From contig DASQIK010000004.1 in the NCBI GenBank assembly GCA_035631615.1, forward strand, positions 1-39,617: a DNA stretch of 39,617 bases. The letters are read 5' to 3'. The notes beneath the pieces were generated by a model. That model saw nothing but the letters and a program-made list of their open reading frames with translations, was not told where the DNA came from and did no database searches. This document shows positions 7,053 through 14,700 of this stretch, piece by piece. Position numbers and translations under genes: made by a program. The stretch's first letter is position 1; every line of letters starts with the position of its first letter. This DNA is from UBA5189 sp035631615. Its GTDB lineage: Bacteria > Chloroflexota > Limnocylindria > Limnocylindrales > CSP1-4.

Positions 7053-8339
7053 GTGAGCACGGCGAGATCGGCAGGCGACGAGGTCGGCCGCGTCCTGGAC
7101 GCGGTCTGGCGAATGGAGTCGCCGAAGCTGATCGCCGCGCTCACCAGGATCGTCCGGGACGTCGGCCTCGCCGAGGACCTCGCCCAGGACGCGATGGTCG
7201 CGGCGGTCCAGCAGTGGCCCGAGTCGGGCGTGCCGGCCAATCCGGGCGCCTGGCTCATGGCCGTCGGCAGGCGTCGCGCCGTCGATCACATCCGCCGATC
7301 CGTGACCCTCGAACGCAAGCGGGCGGAGCTCGGCAGGGAAGCGGACGACGCCCAGCCGACCGAGGACGACCGCGACGAGGCGATCGACAACGCGGCGATC
7401 GGTGACGACCTGCTTCGGCTCGTGTTCATCTGCTGCCACCCGGTCCTGTCGGTCGATGCCCGGGTCGCGCTCACCCTGCGCATGCTCGGCGGCCTGCGGA
7501 CGGACGAGATCGCGCGGGCGTTCCTCGTTCCCGAGGCCACGATCGCCCAGCGCATCGTGCGTGCCAAGCGGACGCTGGCCGAGGCGCGCGTCCCGTTCGA
7601 GGTCCCTACGGGCGCGGACTTCGACGCCCGGCTCGACTCGGTGCTCCAGGTCATCTACCTCGTGTTCAACGAGGGCTACTCGGCGACTGCCGGCGAGGAT
7701 TGGGTCCGGCCGTCACTCGCCGAGGACGCGCTGCGGCTCGGGCGCGTGCTCGCTGGCCTTGTCCCCGATATGGCCGAGGTCCATGGCCTCGTCGCCCTGA
7801 TGGAGCTCCAGGCATCGCGGCTGCGGGCGCGCGTCGCTCCCGGCGGGCAGCCGATCCCGCTCGCCGAGCAGAACCGGGCGCGCTGGGACCGGCTCCTGAT
7901 CGGCCGCGGCCTCGCGGCGCTCGCGAAGGCGGAGGCCCTCGGCGGCGCCCGCGGGCCGTACGCCCTCCAGGCCGCGATCGCGGCGGTGCACGCCCGGGCC
8001 CGAACCCCGGAGGCCACCGACTGGCACCGGATCGTCGCGCTCTACGACGCGCTCACCCAGCTCCTGCCATCGCCGATCGTCGAGCTGAACCGCGCCGTGG
8101 CGGTGTCGATGGCGTTCGGCCCCGCGGCGGGCCTCGAGCTGGTCGATGCCCTCGCGGCCGAGCCGGCGCTGGCCTCGTACCAGCTGCTGCCGGCGGTTCG
8201 GGGCGACCTCCTCTCGAAGGTCGGCCGGTACGCCGAGGCTGCTGCGGAGATGCGGCGCGCGGCGGACCTCACCCGGAATGCCGCTGAGCGGGGCTTGCTG
8301 CTCGAACGCGCCGAGGCGAGCGCCGCCCGCGACGCGTAG
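7053..8339 (+). CDS. ECF42-type RNA polymerase sigma factor with C-terminal TPR-like extension
   Basis: A 428-residue protein. Sigma region 2 spans about 20-88 (the helix IVRDVGLAEDLAQDAMVAA and the -10 recognition part GAWLMAVGRRRAVDHIRR) and region 4 about 128-175 (RMLGGLRTDEIARAFLVPE helix-turn-helix). A C-terminal extension of about 250 residues carries TPR-like helices (YLVFNEGYSAT, DALRLGRVLAGLVPD, and several Ala/Leu-rich helical pairs to the end). This architecture, with the DGPF neighbours, defines the ECF42 group, whose members lack a classical anti-sigma factor and depend on the extension. GTG at 7053, 11 nt after the second DGPF stop. It probably activates the TGTCGA promoter at 6148, making the locus self-amplifying. 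What it senses is unknown. Confidence 0.92.
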   Translation: MSTARSAGDEVGRVLDAVWRMESPKLIAALTRIVRDVGLAEDLAQDAMVAAVQQWPESGVPANPGAWLMAVGRRRAVDHIRRSVTLERKRAELGREADDAQPTEDDRDEAIDNAAIGDDLLRLVFICCHPVLSVDARVALTLRMLGGLRTDEIARAFLVPEATIAQRIVRAKRTLAEARVPFEVPTGADFDARLDSVLQVIYLVFNEGYSATAGEDWVRPSLAEDALRLGRVLAGLVPDMAEVHGLVALMELQASRLRARVAPGGQPIPLAEQNRARWDRLLIGRGLAALAKAEALGGARGPYALQAAIAAVHARARTPEATDWHRIVALYDALTQLLPSPIVELNRAVAVSMAFGPAAGLELVDALAAEPALASYQLLPAVRGDLLSKVGRYAEAAAEMRRAADLTRNAAERGLLLERAEASAARDA

Positions 8340-8374
8340 ATTCGACGAGTCGCACTCGGAGGCTCCAGCTGGCC

Positions 8375-9094
8375 GTGACCGCGCTGCCGTTCACCGGCTT
8401 CACGCCGGCGGCGATCCAGTTCCTCGCCGACCTCGCCGAGAACAACGACCGGGCCTGGTTCCAGCCGCGCAAGGCCGAGTTCGAGCGGCTGTTGAAGGAG
8501 CCGATGGAGGCGATGATCGCGGCCCTGGCGGATCGGCTCGCCGTGCGGAAGGTCCCGATTCTGGCCGACCCGAAGCGCGCTCCGTTCCGCATCTACCGCG
8601 ACACGCGCTTCAGCAAGGACAAGTCGCCCTACAAAACCCACCTCGGCGCCAGCTTCCCGTGGGTCGAGGCTGATCCGGCGATACGGGCCGGTGGCGACCA
8701 CGAGGAACGGACCCACGGGAACGGCGGCTACTTCCACTTCCAGCCGGGCGAGATGTACGTCGGTGGCGGGATGTGGCAGATGGACAAGCCGCGCATCGAC
8801 ACCTTCAGGGCGGTCCTCCGCGAAGATCCAGGGCGGGTCCAGGCCGCGCTCGAGGAGCCACGGTTCATCGCCTGGTTCGGCGGCGTCCATCCGCACGAGG
8901 AGCTCAGGCGGATGCCCCCAGGCTTCCCCGAGGACCATCCACTCGCTCACATGTTCCGGTGGAAGGACGTGGTGTTCGGGCGCCGGCTCGCCGACGACGA
9001 GGTCCTCTCGCCGGACCTGCCGGACCGGCTGGCGGAGGGCTTCGCGACGGCCATACCGGCGTTCCGCTTCCTCGCGAGCCTGGATCCCGCCTGA
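8375..9094 (+). CDS. DUF2461 (TIGR02453) family protein
   Basis: A 239-residue protein of the uncharacterised DUF2461 family, near full family length. Landmarks are FTGFTPAAIQFLADLAENND near the N-terminus with RAWFQPRKAEFE, the strongly conserved FRIYRDTRFSKDKSPYKTH around residue 75, GGYFHFQPGEMYVGGGMW, and a C-terminal FRWKDVVFGRRL. The function is unknown; members are widespread, cytoplasmic and without known cofactor motifs. The GTG start at 8375 has a CGGAGG ribosome site about 12 nt upstream. It lies 35 nt after the sigma factor and could be read through from the ECF42 operon, but nothing shows membership in the regulon. Confidence 0.88.
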   Translation: MTALPFTGFTPAAIQFLADLAENNDRAWFQPRKAEFERLLKEPMEAMIAALADRLAVRKVPILADPKRAPFRIYRDTRFSKDKSPYKTHLGASFPWVEADPAIRAGGDHEERTHGNGGYFHFQPGEMYVGGGMWQMDKPRIDTFRAVLREDPGRVQAALEEPRFIAWFGGVHPHEELRRMPPGFPEDHPLAHMFRWKDVVFGRRLADDEVLSPDLPDRLAEGFATAIPAFRFLASLDPA

Positions 9095-9118
9095 CGGTGG
9101 CGGCGCGGTCGAAGGCGG

Positions 9119-9226
9119 ACGCGCCCGGTCCTCTCGCAGCAGGCGCTGAATCGGGCGCTGCTGGCTCGGGAGGATGCCGCCGAGGTCGAGCGCGAGCGCG
9201 CGGCGCTCGAGACGTCAATGGGCTGA
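9119..9226 (+). pseudogene. Start-less remnant resembling winged-helix DNA-binding protein N-terminus
   Basis: The frame through 9119-9226 encodes VLSQQALNRALLARE followed by a charged helix EVERERAALETSMG and a TGA. LSxxxLNRALLARQ is the usual opening of winged-helix (YcaQ-like) DNA-binding-domain proteins. There is no ATG, GTG or TTG in this frame back to the stop at 9092-9094, and the protein would be only ~40 residues where the family has 350 or more. This suggests a decayed gene with an internal deletion. The call rests on a short motif recognised by eye. Confidence 0.3.
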
Positions 9227-9246
9227 GCGCGCGCCCTACGAGCCAC

Positions 9247-9252
9247 TAGACT
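9247..9252 (+). promoter_or_regulatory. -10 hexamer of leaderless hydrolase gene
   Basis: TAGACT, then 6 nt, then the ATG at 9259. No Shine-Dalgarno is visible. Confidence 0.6.
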
Positions 9253-9258
9253 CCGGCC

Positions 9259-10488
9259 ATGGATCCTGTCACGTACGCGACCCCGGGCGCGATCACGATC
9301 GAACGCGAGCATCGCGTCCCCCTGGACCACGCGACGCCCCGCGGCGAATCGATCACGGTGTTCACCCGCGAGGTCGCGGCACCGGATGGACGCGATCGCC
9401 CGTACCTGCTCTTCCTCCAGGGCGGCCCCGGGTTCGAGGCCACGCGGCCAACGGCACCCCCGTCCGGCTGGCAGAAGCGGGCGCTCGCCGACTACCGGAT
9501 CCTCCTGATCGACCAGCGCGGCACGGGCCGATCGACGCCGGTCGGTGACATTCCCGGCGCGACACCCCAGGACCAGGCGACCTACCTCACCCACTTCCGC
9601 GCGGATTCGATCGTGCGCGATGCCGAGCTCATCCGGAAGGAGCTCGGCATCGATCGCTGGAGCATCCTCGGCCAGAGCTTCGGCGGGTTCTGTTCCCTCA
9701 CCTACCTGTCGTTCTTTCCTGACTCGCTGCGCGAGGCATTCCTCACGGGCGGGCTGTCACCGATCGGCCGGCCCGTCGATGACGTGTATGCCGCCACGTA
9801 CCAGCGCCTCATCGAGAAGAACCGGGCCTACTTCGCCCGGTACCCGGGCGATCGGGCTCGCGTGCGCGACATCCTCGAGCGGCTGGACGGCGAGGACGTC
9901 CGGCTGCCCTCCGGCGACCGGCTGACCTCACGCCGCTTCCTCCAGCTCGGGATGAAGCTCGGCGACAACGCCGGCTTCGAGCTGATGCACCAGGTCATCG
10001 AGCTGCCATTCGGGTCACGGGCGTTCCTGGCCGACCTCGAGGACCCGATCCGGTTCGGGCGGAACCCGATCTACGCGACGCTCCACGAGTCGTCGTACGC
10101 CGACGGGGTCGCGACACGCTGGTCGAGCGATCGGCTGCTGCCGGACGAGGTGCGCGAGGAGCGCTACTTCACGGCCGAGCACATCTTCCGGTGGATGTGG
10201 GACGACTACTCGAGCCTCCACTCCCACAGGGAGGCCGCCGCGATCCTCGCCGAGCATCCCTGGCCGCGCCTGTACGACGCCGAGCAGCTCGCCCGGAACG
10301 AGGTGCCCGTCGCGGCGACGATCTACGTCCACGACCTGTACGTCGAGCAGCGCTTCGCCGTCGAGACCGCCGCCATGGTGCGGGGCCTTCGGACGTGGGA
10401 GACCGACGAGTTCGAGCACAGCGGGATCCGCTCGGACGGCGAGCGGATCCTCGATCGCCTCATCGAACTCGCGCGCGGGCTGGCGTAA
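9259..10488 (+). CDS. Alpha/beta hydrolase, proline iminopeptidase-like (peptidase family S33)
   Basis: A 409-residue cytoplasmic hydrolase without signal peptide. It has the oxyanion-hole motif LLFLQGGPGFE, RILLIDQRGTGRS, and the nucleophile elbow GQSFGG with Ser140. The acid is probably Asp359 in IYVHDLYVEQRF and the base His387 in EFEHSGIR. The cap domain (about residues 165-300) is long, as in proline iminopeptidases that remove N-terminal proline from peptides, which sets it apart from small lipases. The length fits the larger (~420-residue) PIP subgroup. The start is set by the 6-nt -10-to-ATG spacing. It is monocistronic, with a convergent small gene downstream. The preferred substrate cannot be determined from sequence. 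Confidence 0.88.
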   Translation: MDPVTYATPGAITIEREHRVPLDHATPRGESITVFTREVAAPDGRDRPYLLFLQGGPGFEATRPTAPPSGWQKRALADYRILLIDQRGTGRSTPVGDIPGATPQDQATYLTHFRADSIVRDAELIRKELGIDRWSILGQSFGGFCSLTYLSFFPDSLREAFLTGGLSPIGRPVDDVYAATYQRLIEKNRAYFARYPGDRARVRDILERLDGEDVRLPSGDRLTSRRFLQLGMKLGDNAGFELMHQVIELPFGSRAFLADLEDPIRFGRNPIYATLHESSYADGVATRWSSDRLLPDEVREERYFTAEHIFRWMWDDYSSLHSHREAAAILAEHPWPRLYDAEQLARNEVPVAATIYVHDLYVEQRFAVETAAMVRGLRTWETDEFEHSGIRSDGERILDRLIELARGLA

Positions 10489-10554
10489 GCCGGGCGACTT
10501 GTCCGCGTCGGGCCCGGGCGGGTCGCTGGTTCGCGGGCAGGCTGCCGATGGGAT

Positions 10555-10773
10555 CTAGAACGCGCGCTTGAGGACGATCAGCCCGAGGAAGAAGACCACG
10601 ATGCCGACGACGAGCACCTCGGGCGGCTGCGAGAGGACGAAGTTCGCGGCGTCGTTGAACGTATGGCTGACGCTCGCGAAGATGTCCACCGGCTGCCCCA
10701 GCGGGTGCTGCCCGGAGCTGCCCGCGACCTGTCCCGCCGGGCCATTCGCGATGCCGCCGCCGTACTCGACCAT
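10555..10773 (-). CDS. Small single-pass membrane protein, unrecognised
   Basis: A 72-residue protein with a Gly/Pro-rich soluble N-terminus (MVEYGGGIANGPAG...) and an amphipathic stretch IFASVSHTFNDAANFV. A C-terminal transmembrane helix of about 19 residues (VLVVGIVVFFLGLIVLKRAF) ends in positive charges, so the tail is probably cytoplasmic. No family recognised. An extended -10-like TGCGATGAT ends 6 nt before the ATG. Divergent from another small tail-anchored protein whose start is only 54 nt away, suggesting a shared regulatory region. Confidence 0.6.
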   Translation of the reverse strand: MVEYGGGIANGPAGQVAGSSGQHPLGQPVDIFASVSHTFNDAANFVLSQPPEVLVVGIVVFFLGLIVLKRAF

Positions 10774-10779
10774 GCACGG

Positions 10780-10788
10780 ATCATCGCA
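10780..10788 (-). promoter_or_regulatory. Extended -10 element TGC-GATGAT
   Basis: Read on the minus strand, TGCGATGAT, then 6 nt, then the ATG at 10773. The identical nonamer stands 6 nt before the response-regulator start, and TGCGATCAT stands 7 nt before the K+ channel start. Confidence 0.45.
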
Positions 10789-10815
10789 CCCGACGCAAGC
10801 CCTTCGCCGATGACG

Positions 10816-10821
10816 TACGGT
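10816..10821 (+). promoter_or_regulatory. -10 hexamer TACGGT for small membrane protein
   Basis: TACGGT followed by 6 nt and a GTG at 10828. This favours GTG 10828 over the in-frame ATG at 10810, which would lie upstream of the transcription start. Confidence 0.5.
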
Positions 10822-10827
10822 TGCGGC

Positions 10828-11136
10828 GTGCCGAGCACAGCGCCACGATCCCGTGATCCACGGCCGAACGTCCTGGCGGACGGCGTCGAGCCCAACCGGC
10901 TCTCGACCCAGGCGTATGGCGGCACCCAGGGCGCCCCGCGCCGGCCCGCACCACCGACGCCGACGCGTGCGACCAATCAGTTCGTGGTCGCGAACCCGGC
11001 CACCAGGACCGCGGCACCGGCCGACCCCCGGTTCGAGACACGTGCCCGCCGCGGTCCGTCACTCGTGACGATCGTCGTGATCGGCTTCCTGCTGGTGACC
11101 CTGTTCCGCGTGATCGCGTCGCTGGCCGGCCACTGA
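10828..11136 (+). CDS. Small tail-anchored protein, unrecognised
   Basis: A 102-residue protein: an N-terminal Pro/Arg/Thr-rich, probably disordered region (about 1-75, including RRPAPPTPTRATNQFVV) and a C-terminal hydrophobic helix SLVTIVVIGFLLVTLFRVIA ending in ...AGH. Topology is therefore tail-anchored with a cytoplasmic basic domain. No family recognised. An ATG at 10810 would add six residues, but the -10 geometry supports GTG 10828. Divergent from the 72-residue membrane protein, so the two may be co-controlled; its stop is 37 nt from the convergent PLP-enzyme stop. Confidence 0.6.
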   Translation: MPSTAPRSRDPRPNVLADGVEPNRLSTQAYGGTQGAPRRPAPPTPTRATNQFVVANPATRTAAPADPRFETRARRGPSLVTIVVIGFLLVTLFRVIASLAGH

Positions 11137-11173
11137 CGAACGGGCCGTGCCGGCGCGATGTGCGCGGCGGCGC

Positions 11174-12430
11174 TCACGCCTGCTTTCGGGAGAAGTCGGT
11201 TTCCTTGACGACGTCTCCATGGCGGTCGAACGTGCGCCACACGCCGACCTGCGTGCCTCGCTCGAATCGACCGGCCCGCATGAGCGTGCCGTCCTTGCGC
11301 AGGAACTCCCACTCACCGTGCATCTGCCCGGCGAGCTGGTAGCCGCGATAGCGCACGGCGCCGGTGTCGTAGAGCGCGACGTCCGGGGTGGGCTCGGGGT
11401 CGGCTGGCATGGCTTCGATGGTAGGACCGAGCGTCTCGAACAGCGCCGGCAGGCCGCCGCCGTGCCAGAAGATTGCCCGCCGGCCGTCGAGCGCACCTGA
11501 ACGCACCGCAGAGATGAGCCCGGCGAGGCCCTTCGCCGTGTACACGGGGTCCACCAGGATCCCCTCGGTTCGAGCCAGCAGGCTCGCCGCCTCCGTGGAA
11601 CCGGGGCTGGGGATTCCGTACCCGCCGCCGAGCTGGGCGCCATCGATGGCGATCGAGTCCGCGGGAGCATCGAGTCTCGCCAGCGTGGCGAGCTCGTCGA
11701 TCAGCTCGGTGACATGCGGCCTGAGCTCGGGCTCAGGGTGTGCAACCGCGACCCCGATGATCCGCGTCGGCGCGGTGCCGGCCTGCCCGGCGGCGATCGC
11801 AGCCCCGACGACGAGCCCTGCCTGGGTTCCGCCGGTGGCGCTCGGCAGCACGATGGCGTCCGGTCGGAAACCCCGACTCGCGGCCTGATCCGCGACCTCC
11901 AGCGCGGCCAGGACCTGGCCCCAGGCGCCGGTCGCATCAGAGCCACCGACCGGGATGACGTGGACGGATCGGCCCGCCGAGCCCGCCTCGGCGGCAACCC
12001 GCGTCACGAGCGCCTCTCGTTCCGATCGGGCGTCGGTGGCGGCCTGGTGGACGGTTGCCCCGAGCGACTCGATGAGCGCCAGGTTCGCCGAGCCGGCGGC
12101 CGGCGGGCCGCTGACGACGATCTCGACCCGGAGGCCGAGCCGGGCGCCGGCGGCCGCGGTCAGCCGGCAGTGATTCGACCAGCGCCGGCCGGAGGTGACG
12201 ATCGTGTCGGCCCCGTCCGAGACCGCCGCGCCCAGCAGGAACTCGAGGTTTCGCAGCTTGTTCCCCGAGAAGGCCAACGGCCCGAGATCCTCGCGCTTGA
12301 TCCACAGCTCCGCCCGGCCACCCAGGGCGTCGGACAGCCGCTCGAGCGGCTGGAGCGGCGTCGGACCGTCGAGCAGGCGGGCCCGCGGCAGGTCGGGGAG
12401 TGGCGGCAGGTTCGATCGGGGCGAGCTCAC
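11174..12430 (-). CDS. PLP-dependent D-cysteine desulfhydrase/ACC-deaminase-like enzyme with C-terminal MORN/YwqK-like domain
   Basis: A 418-residue fusion. Residues 1-~340 are a fold-type II PLP enzyme of the D-cysteine desulfhydrase/ACC deaminase group: LWIKREDLGPLAFSGNKLRNLE carries the Schiff-base Lys58; TSGRRWSNHCRLTAAAGARLGL, a Gly-rich SATGGTQAGL phosphate cup and IFWHGGGLPALF near the end also match. Such enzymes degrade D-cysteine or related amino acids to pyruvate, ammonia and H2S. The substrate here is undefined. Residues ~350-418 form an added module, DVALYDTGAVRYRGYQ... GEWEFLRKDGTLMRAG... GVWRTFDRHG, with the alternating G-x-W/F-x-D-G pattern of MORN/YwqK repeats that normally occur as stand-alone proteins. 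GTG start at 12430, 6 nt after a TACGAT -10. Divergent from the phosphatase gene, 57 nt between starts. Confidence 0.88.
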   Translation of the reverse strand: MSSPRSNLPPLPDLPRARLLDGPTPLQPLERLSDALGGRAELWIKREDLGPLAFSGNKLRNLEFLLGAAVSDGADTIVTSGRRWSNHCRLTAAAGARLGLRVEIVVSGPPAAGSANLALIESLGATVHQAATDARSEREALVTRVAAEAGSAGRSVHVIPVGGSDATGAWGQVLAALEVADQAASRGFRPDAIVLPSATGGTQAGLVVGAAIAAGQAGTAPTRIIGVAVAHPEPELRPHVTELIDELATLARLDAPADSIAIDGAQLGGGYGIPSPGSTEAASLLARTEGILVDPVYTAKGLAGLISAVRSGALDGRRAIFWHGGGLPALFETLGPTIEAMPADPEPTPDVALYDTGAVRYRGYQLAGQMHGEWEFLRKDGTLMRAGRFERGTQVGVWRTFDRHGDVVKETDFSRKQA

Positions 12431-12436
12431 CGGCCG

Positions 12437-12442
12437 ATCGTA
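12437..12442 (-). promoter_or_regulatory. -10 hexamer of leaderless PLP-enzyme gene
   Basis: TACGAT on the minus strand, then 6 nt, then GTG 12430. A plus-strand TACCAT (12473-12478) lies 9 nt before the divergent phosphatase GTG at 12488, so two back-to-back promoters share about 60 nt. Confidence 0.6.
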
Positions 12443-12487
12443 GCCGGGCGCGTCTTGCACGACCGATGCCGGTACCATCCCGGGGTC

Positions 12488-13249
12488 GTGATAGGCAGTC
12501 CGCGCACGCGAACGATCACCTGGGACGGCTGTGTGAACGTCCGTGACCTCGGCGGCCTGCCGACCGAGGACGGCGGCGAGACCCGATCGGGCCGAATCAT
12601 CCGAGCGGACAATCTCGGCGCCCTGACGGCGGGCGGCTGGCGGTCGCTCCAGCGCCACGGCATCGAGCGCATCGTCGATCTCCGGTGGCCGGAGGAGGCC
12701 GCGGAGGATCCGCCGCGCGGCGTCGCGATCGAGGTCGTCCCCGTGTCGGTGCTGGGCGAGACGATGGAGGCAAGCCTCGACTACCTTCGCGAGCTCGACG
12801 CGCACCTCGATTCCGTCGACGACGTCGCCGATCACTACGCCTGGTCGTATGTCGAGTTCCTCGAGCGCAATCGGGAGCGTTTCGGACAGGCGTTCGTGGC
12901 CATCGCCGAGGCCGACGGACCGGTGGTCATCCACTGCATGGGCGGCAAGGACCGCACCGGCCTCGTGGCGGCCCTGCTGCTCCGGCTCGCCGGCGTCTCG
13001 CTCGACGAGATCGGGCGCGACTACGCACTGTCCGGTCCGAACCTCGCGCTCACCCTCGAGTCCTGGCTGGACGACGCGCCGACCGCGGTCGATCGCCGGC
13101 GACGGGAGAAGCTCAGCCAGACGCCGGCGGACACCATGCGTCGCGTCATCCCGGTGATCGAGGCGCGCCACGGCAGCGTCGCCGGATACCTGCAGGCCGG
13201 CGGGTTGTCGACGGCGCAGGTCGAGCGGCTTCGAACGCGGCTGCGCTGA
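12488..13249 (+). CDS. Protein-tyrosine/dual-specificity phosphatase (Tyr_phosphatase family 3)
   Basis: A 253-residue cytoplasmic phosphatase. The N-terminal WDGCVNVRDLGGLPTEDG motif is typical of the bacterial PTP group that includes MptpB-like enzymes, and GRIIRADNLGALT and VDLRWPEE follow. The P-loop is HCMGGKDRTG (catalytic Cys150, Arg156). The KDR form of the loop is the one in lipid/dual-specificity-type bacterial PTPs. The C-terminus has YLQAGGLSTAQVERLRTRL, also family-typical. GTG at 12488 follows TACCAT by 9 nt; no Shine-Dalgarno. The cupin gene starts 2 nt downstream of the stop codon, so they are probably co-transcribed. Substrate, whether phosphoprotein or phosphoinositide-like, is unknown. 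Confidence 0.88.
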   Translation: MIGSPRTRTITWDGCVNVRDLGGLPTEDGGETRSGRIIRADNLGALTAGGWRSLQRHGIERIVDLRWPEEAAEDPPRGVAIEVVPVSVLGETMEASLDYLRELDAHLDSVDDVADHYAWSYVEFLERNRERFGQAFVAIAEADGPVVIHCMGGKDRTGLVAALLLRLAGVSLDEIGRDYALSGPNLALTLESWLDDAPTAVDRRRREKLSQTPADTMRRVIPVIEARHGSVAGYLQAGGLSTAQVERLRTRLR

Positions 13250-13250
13250 C

Positions 13251-13667
13251 GTGGCGCGCCGCATCCAGCCGTCGGAGTTCCTGGTCGGTACCGGGCAGAA
13301 CGCGGCCATGGAACGCGCGATCGCGGTGTCCGCGCCCCTCGCCGGATCGACGAACCTGTACTCGTCGATCGTGACGACCGCGCCCGGCGGCAAGACTCGG
13401 ATCCATCACCACGGACCGTGCGAGACGAGCATCTACATCAGCTCGGGCATCGCCCGCTACACGTGGGGCCCGACCGGCCTGGAGCACGAGCTGCGCGCCA
13501 CGGCGGGCGACTTCGTCTACATCCCCGCGGGCGAGGTCCACGTGGAGGCGAACGCCTCCGGCAACGAGCCGCTCGTCGTCGTGCTCACCCGGAACTGTCC
13601 GGACTCCCACGTGGTGTACATGGACGACGGCCCCGACGGAAGTGACGACGTCCCGGCCCCTTGCTGA
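13251..13667 (+). CDS. Cupin-domain protein
   Basis: A 138-residue single-domain cupin. The first cupin motif is TTAPGGKTRIHHHGPCETSIYI (His-rich metal site with HHH and a following Glu), the second GDFVYIPAGEVHVEAN. The intermotif region is short, as in small cupins. Three His plus Glu suggest a bound divalent metal. Function could be a small dioxygenase, isomerase or ligand sensor and cannot be settled by sequence. GTG start 2 nt after the phosphatase stop. The downstream phosphotransferase frame begins inside its 3' end if its GTG is used, pointing to one operon of phosphatase, cupin and kinase-like genes. Confidence 0.85.
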   Translation: MARRIQPSEFLVGTGQNAAMERAIAVSAPLAGSTNLYSSIVTTAPGGKTRIHHHGPCETSIYISSGIARYTWGPTGLEHELRATAGDFVYIPAGEVHVEANASGNEPLVVVLTRNCPDSHVVYMDDGPDGSDDVPAPC

Positions 13668-13680
13668 CCCGGGCACCGGC

Positions 13681-14700
13681 ATGACCGGGGGATTGCCGAA
13701 TCTCGCCTCCGTGCTCGAGCAGCACGGGCTCGCCGGCGCCGAGGAAGCGCCGCTCAGCCACGACGGCTGGTCGGGAGCGAGGATCACCCGCCTGACCCGG
13801 GACGATGGCGCGCGATTCGTCCTCAAGCGCGACAGCCTCGCCCGTGACTGGATCGCGCGGATGACGGACGACGATCCCGAGCTGCGCGAGGCGCTGCTGG
13901 TCAGAGCTGCACCGCCCCTCCCGGCCCCGGTCTCGCTGCCGCACCTGGCCGTCGCACGGGACGGCGACGACATCGCGCTGCTGATGCCTGACCTGACCGG
14001 CACGCTGCTGCGCTGGGAATCACCGGTCGATGCGGCCACGGTCGATCGCGTGCTCGGCGGGCTGGCCGCGCTGCACCGCGAGCCGTGGCACGAGGCGATG
14101 CCGAGCCGCTTCCCGTGGACCGACCTCCGGACTCGCGTCCTGCTCCTGACCCGCCGTTCGGCGGCCCGCTACGAGGCCGCGGAGTTGGCGGTGGGCGAGC
14201 GCTTCCGGCTCGGCTGGGACGCGTTCGACCGGCACGCGACCGCGGCTGCTCGCGCGCTGGTCGACGGCCTGATCGCCGAGCCAGGACTGCTGTTCGCAGC
14301 GCTCGCCCGACTGCCCGGCGTCGGGTTGCACGGCGACCTCAAGCTCGGCAACGTCGGGCTGGCCGATGACGGCTCGGTCTTCCTGATCGACTGGCAGATG
14401 ACGCTCGTCGCGCCGAGAGCCGTCGAGCTCGGCTGGTTCCTCGTCTGCAACGTGGCCGGACTCCCGCTCGACCCGGACGCGACGCTCGAGCGCTATCGCG
14501 TGGTCGCGGGCCTGCCCGACGACTCGGCATGGGCCGCGGAACGTGACCTCGCGATGCTCGTCGGACTGCTGCTCCGCGGCTGGCGCAAGGGCTCCGATGC
14601 CGACGCCGGCCTCATGTTGCCGAACGGCTGGACCGCGACGGACGATCTCGCCTGGTGGGGCGAGGCTGCCGTGGCAGCGGCAGCGCGCCGTCTCGGCTAG
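13681..14700 (+). CDS. Aminoglycoside-phosphotransferase-like kinase (APH/choline kinase fold)
   Basis: About 339 residues with an APH/protein-kinase-like fold: N-lobe Lys in FVLKRDS, the catalytic loop LHGDLKLGNVGL (His217, Asp219 counted from this start) and metal-binding VFLIDWQM (Asp237). PWHEAMPSRFPW and GWFLVCNVAGLPLD lie between conserved parts. The phosphoryl acceptor is unknown; most genomic APH-like genes are not resistance enzymes. ATG 13681 is preferred because it lies just past the cupin stop; an in-frame GTG at 13642, overlapping the cupin end by 26 nt, would add 13 residues and cannot be excluded. Neither has a good Shine-Dalgarno. Its stop overlaps that of the convergent transporter by 4 nt. 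Confidence 0.83.
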   Translation: MTGGLPNLASVLEQHGLAGAEEAPLSHDGWSGARITRLTRDDGARFVLKRDSLARDWIARMTDDDPELREALLVRAAPPLPAPVSLPHLAVARDGDDIALLMPDLTGTLLRWESPVDAATVDRVLGGLAALHREPWHEAMPSRFPWTDLRTRVLLLTRRSAARYEAAELAVGERFRLGWDAFDRHATAAARALVDGLIAEPGLLFAALARLPGVGLHGDLKLGNVGLADDGSVFLIDWQMTLVAPRAVELGWFLVCNVAGLPLDPDATLERYRVVAGLPDDSAWAAERDLAMLVGLLLRGWRKGSDADAGLMLPNGWTATDDLAWWGEAAVAAAARRLG

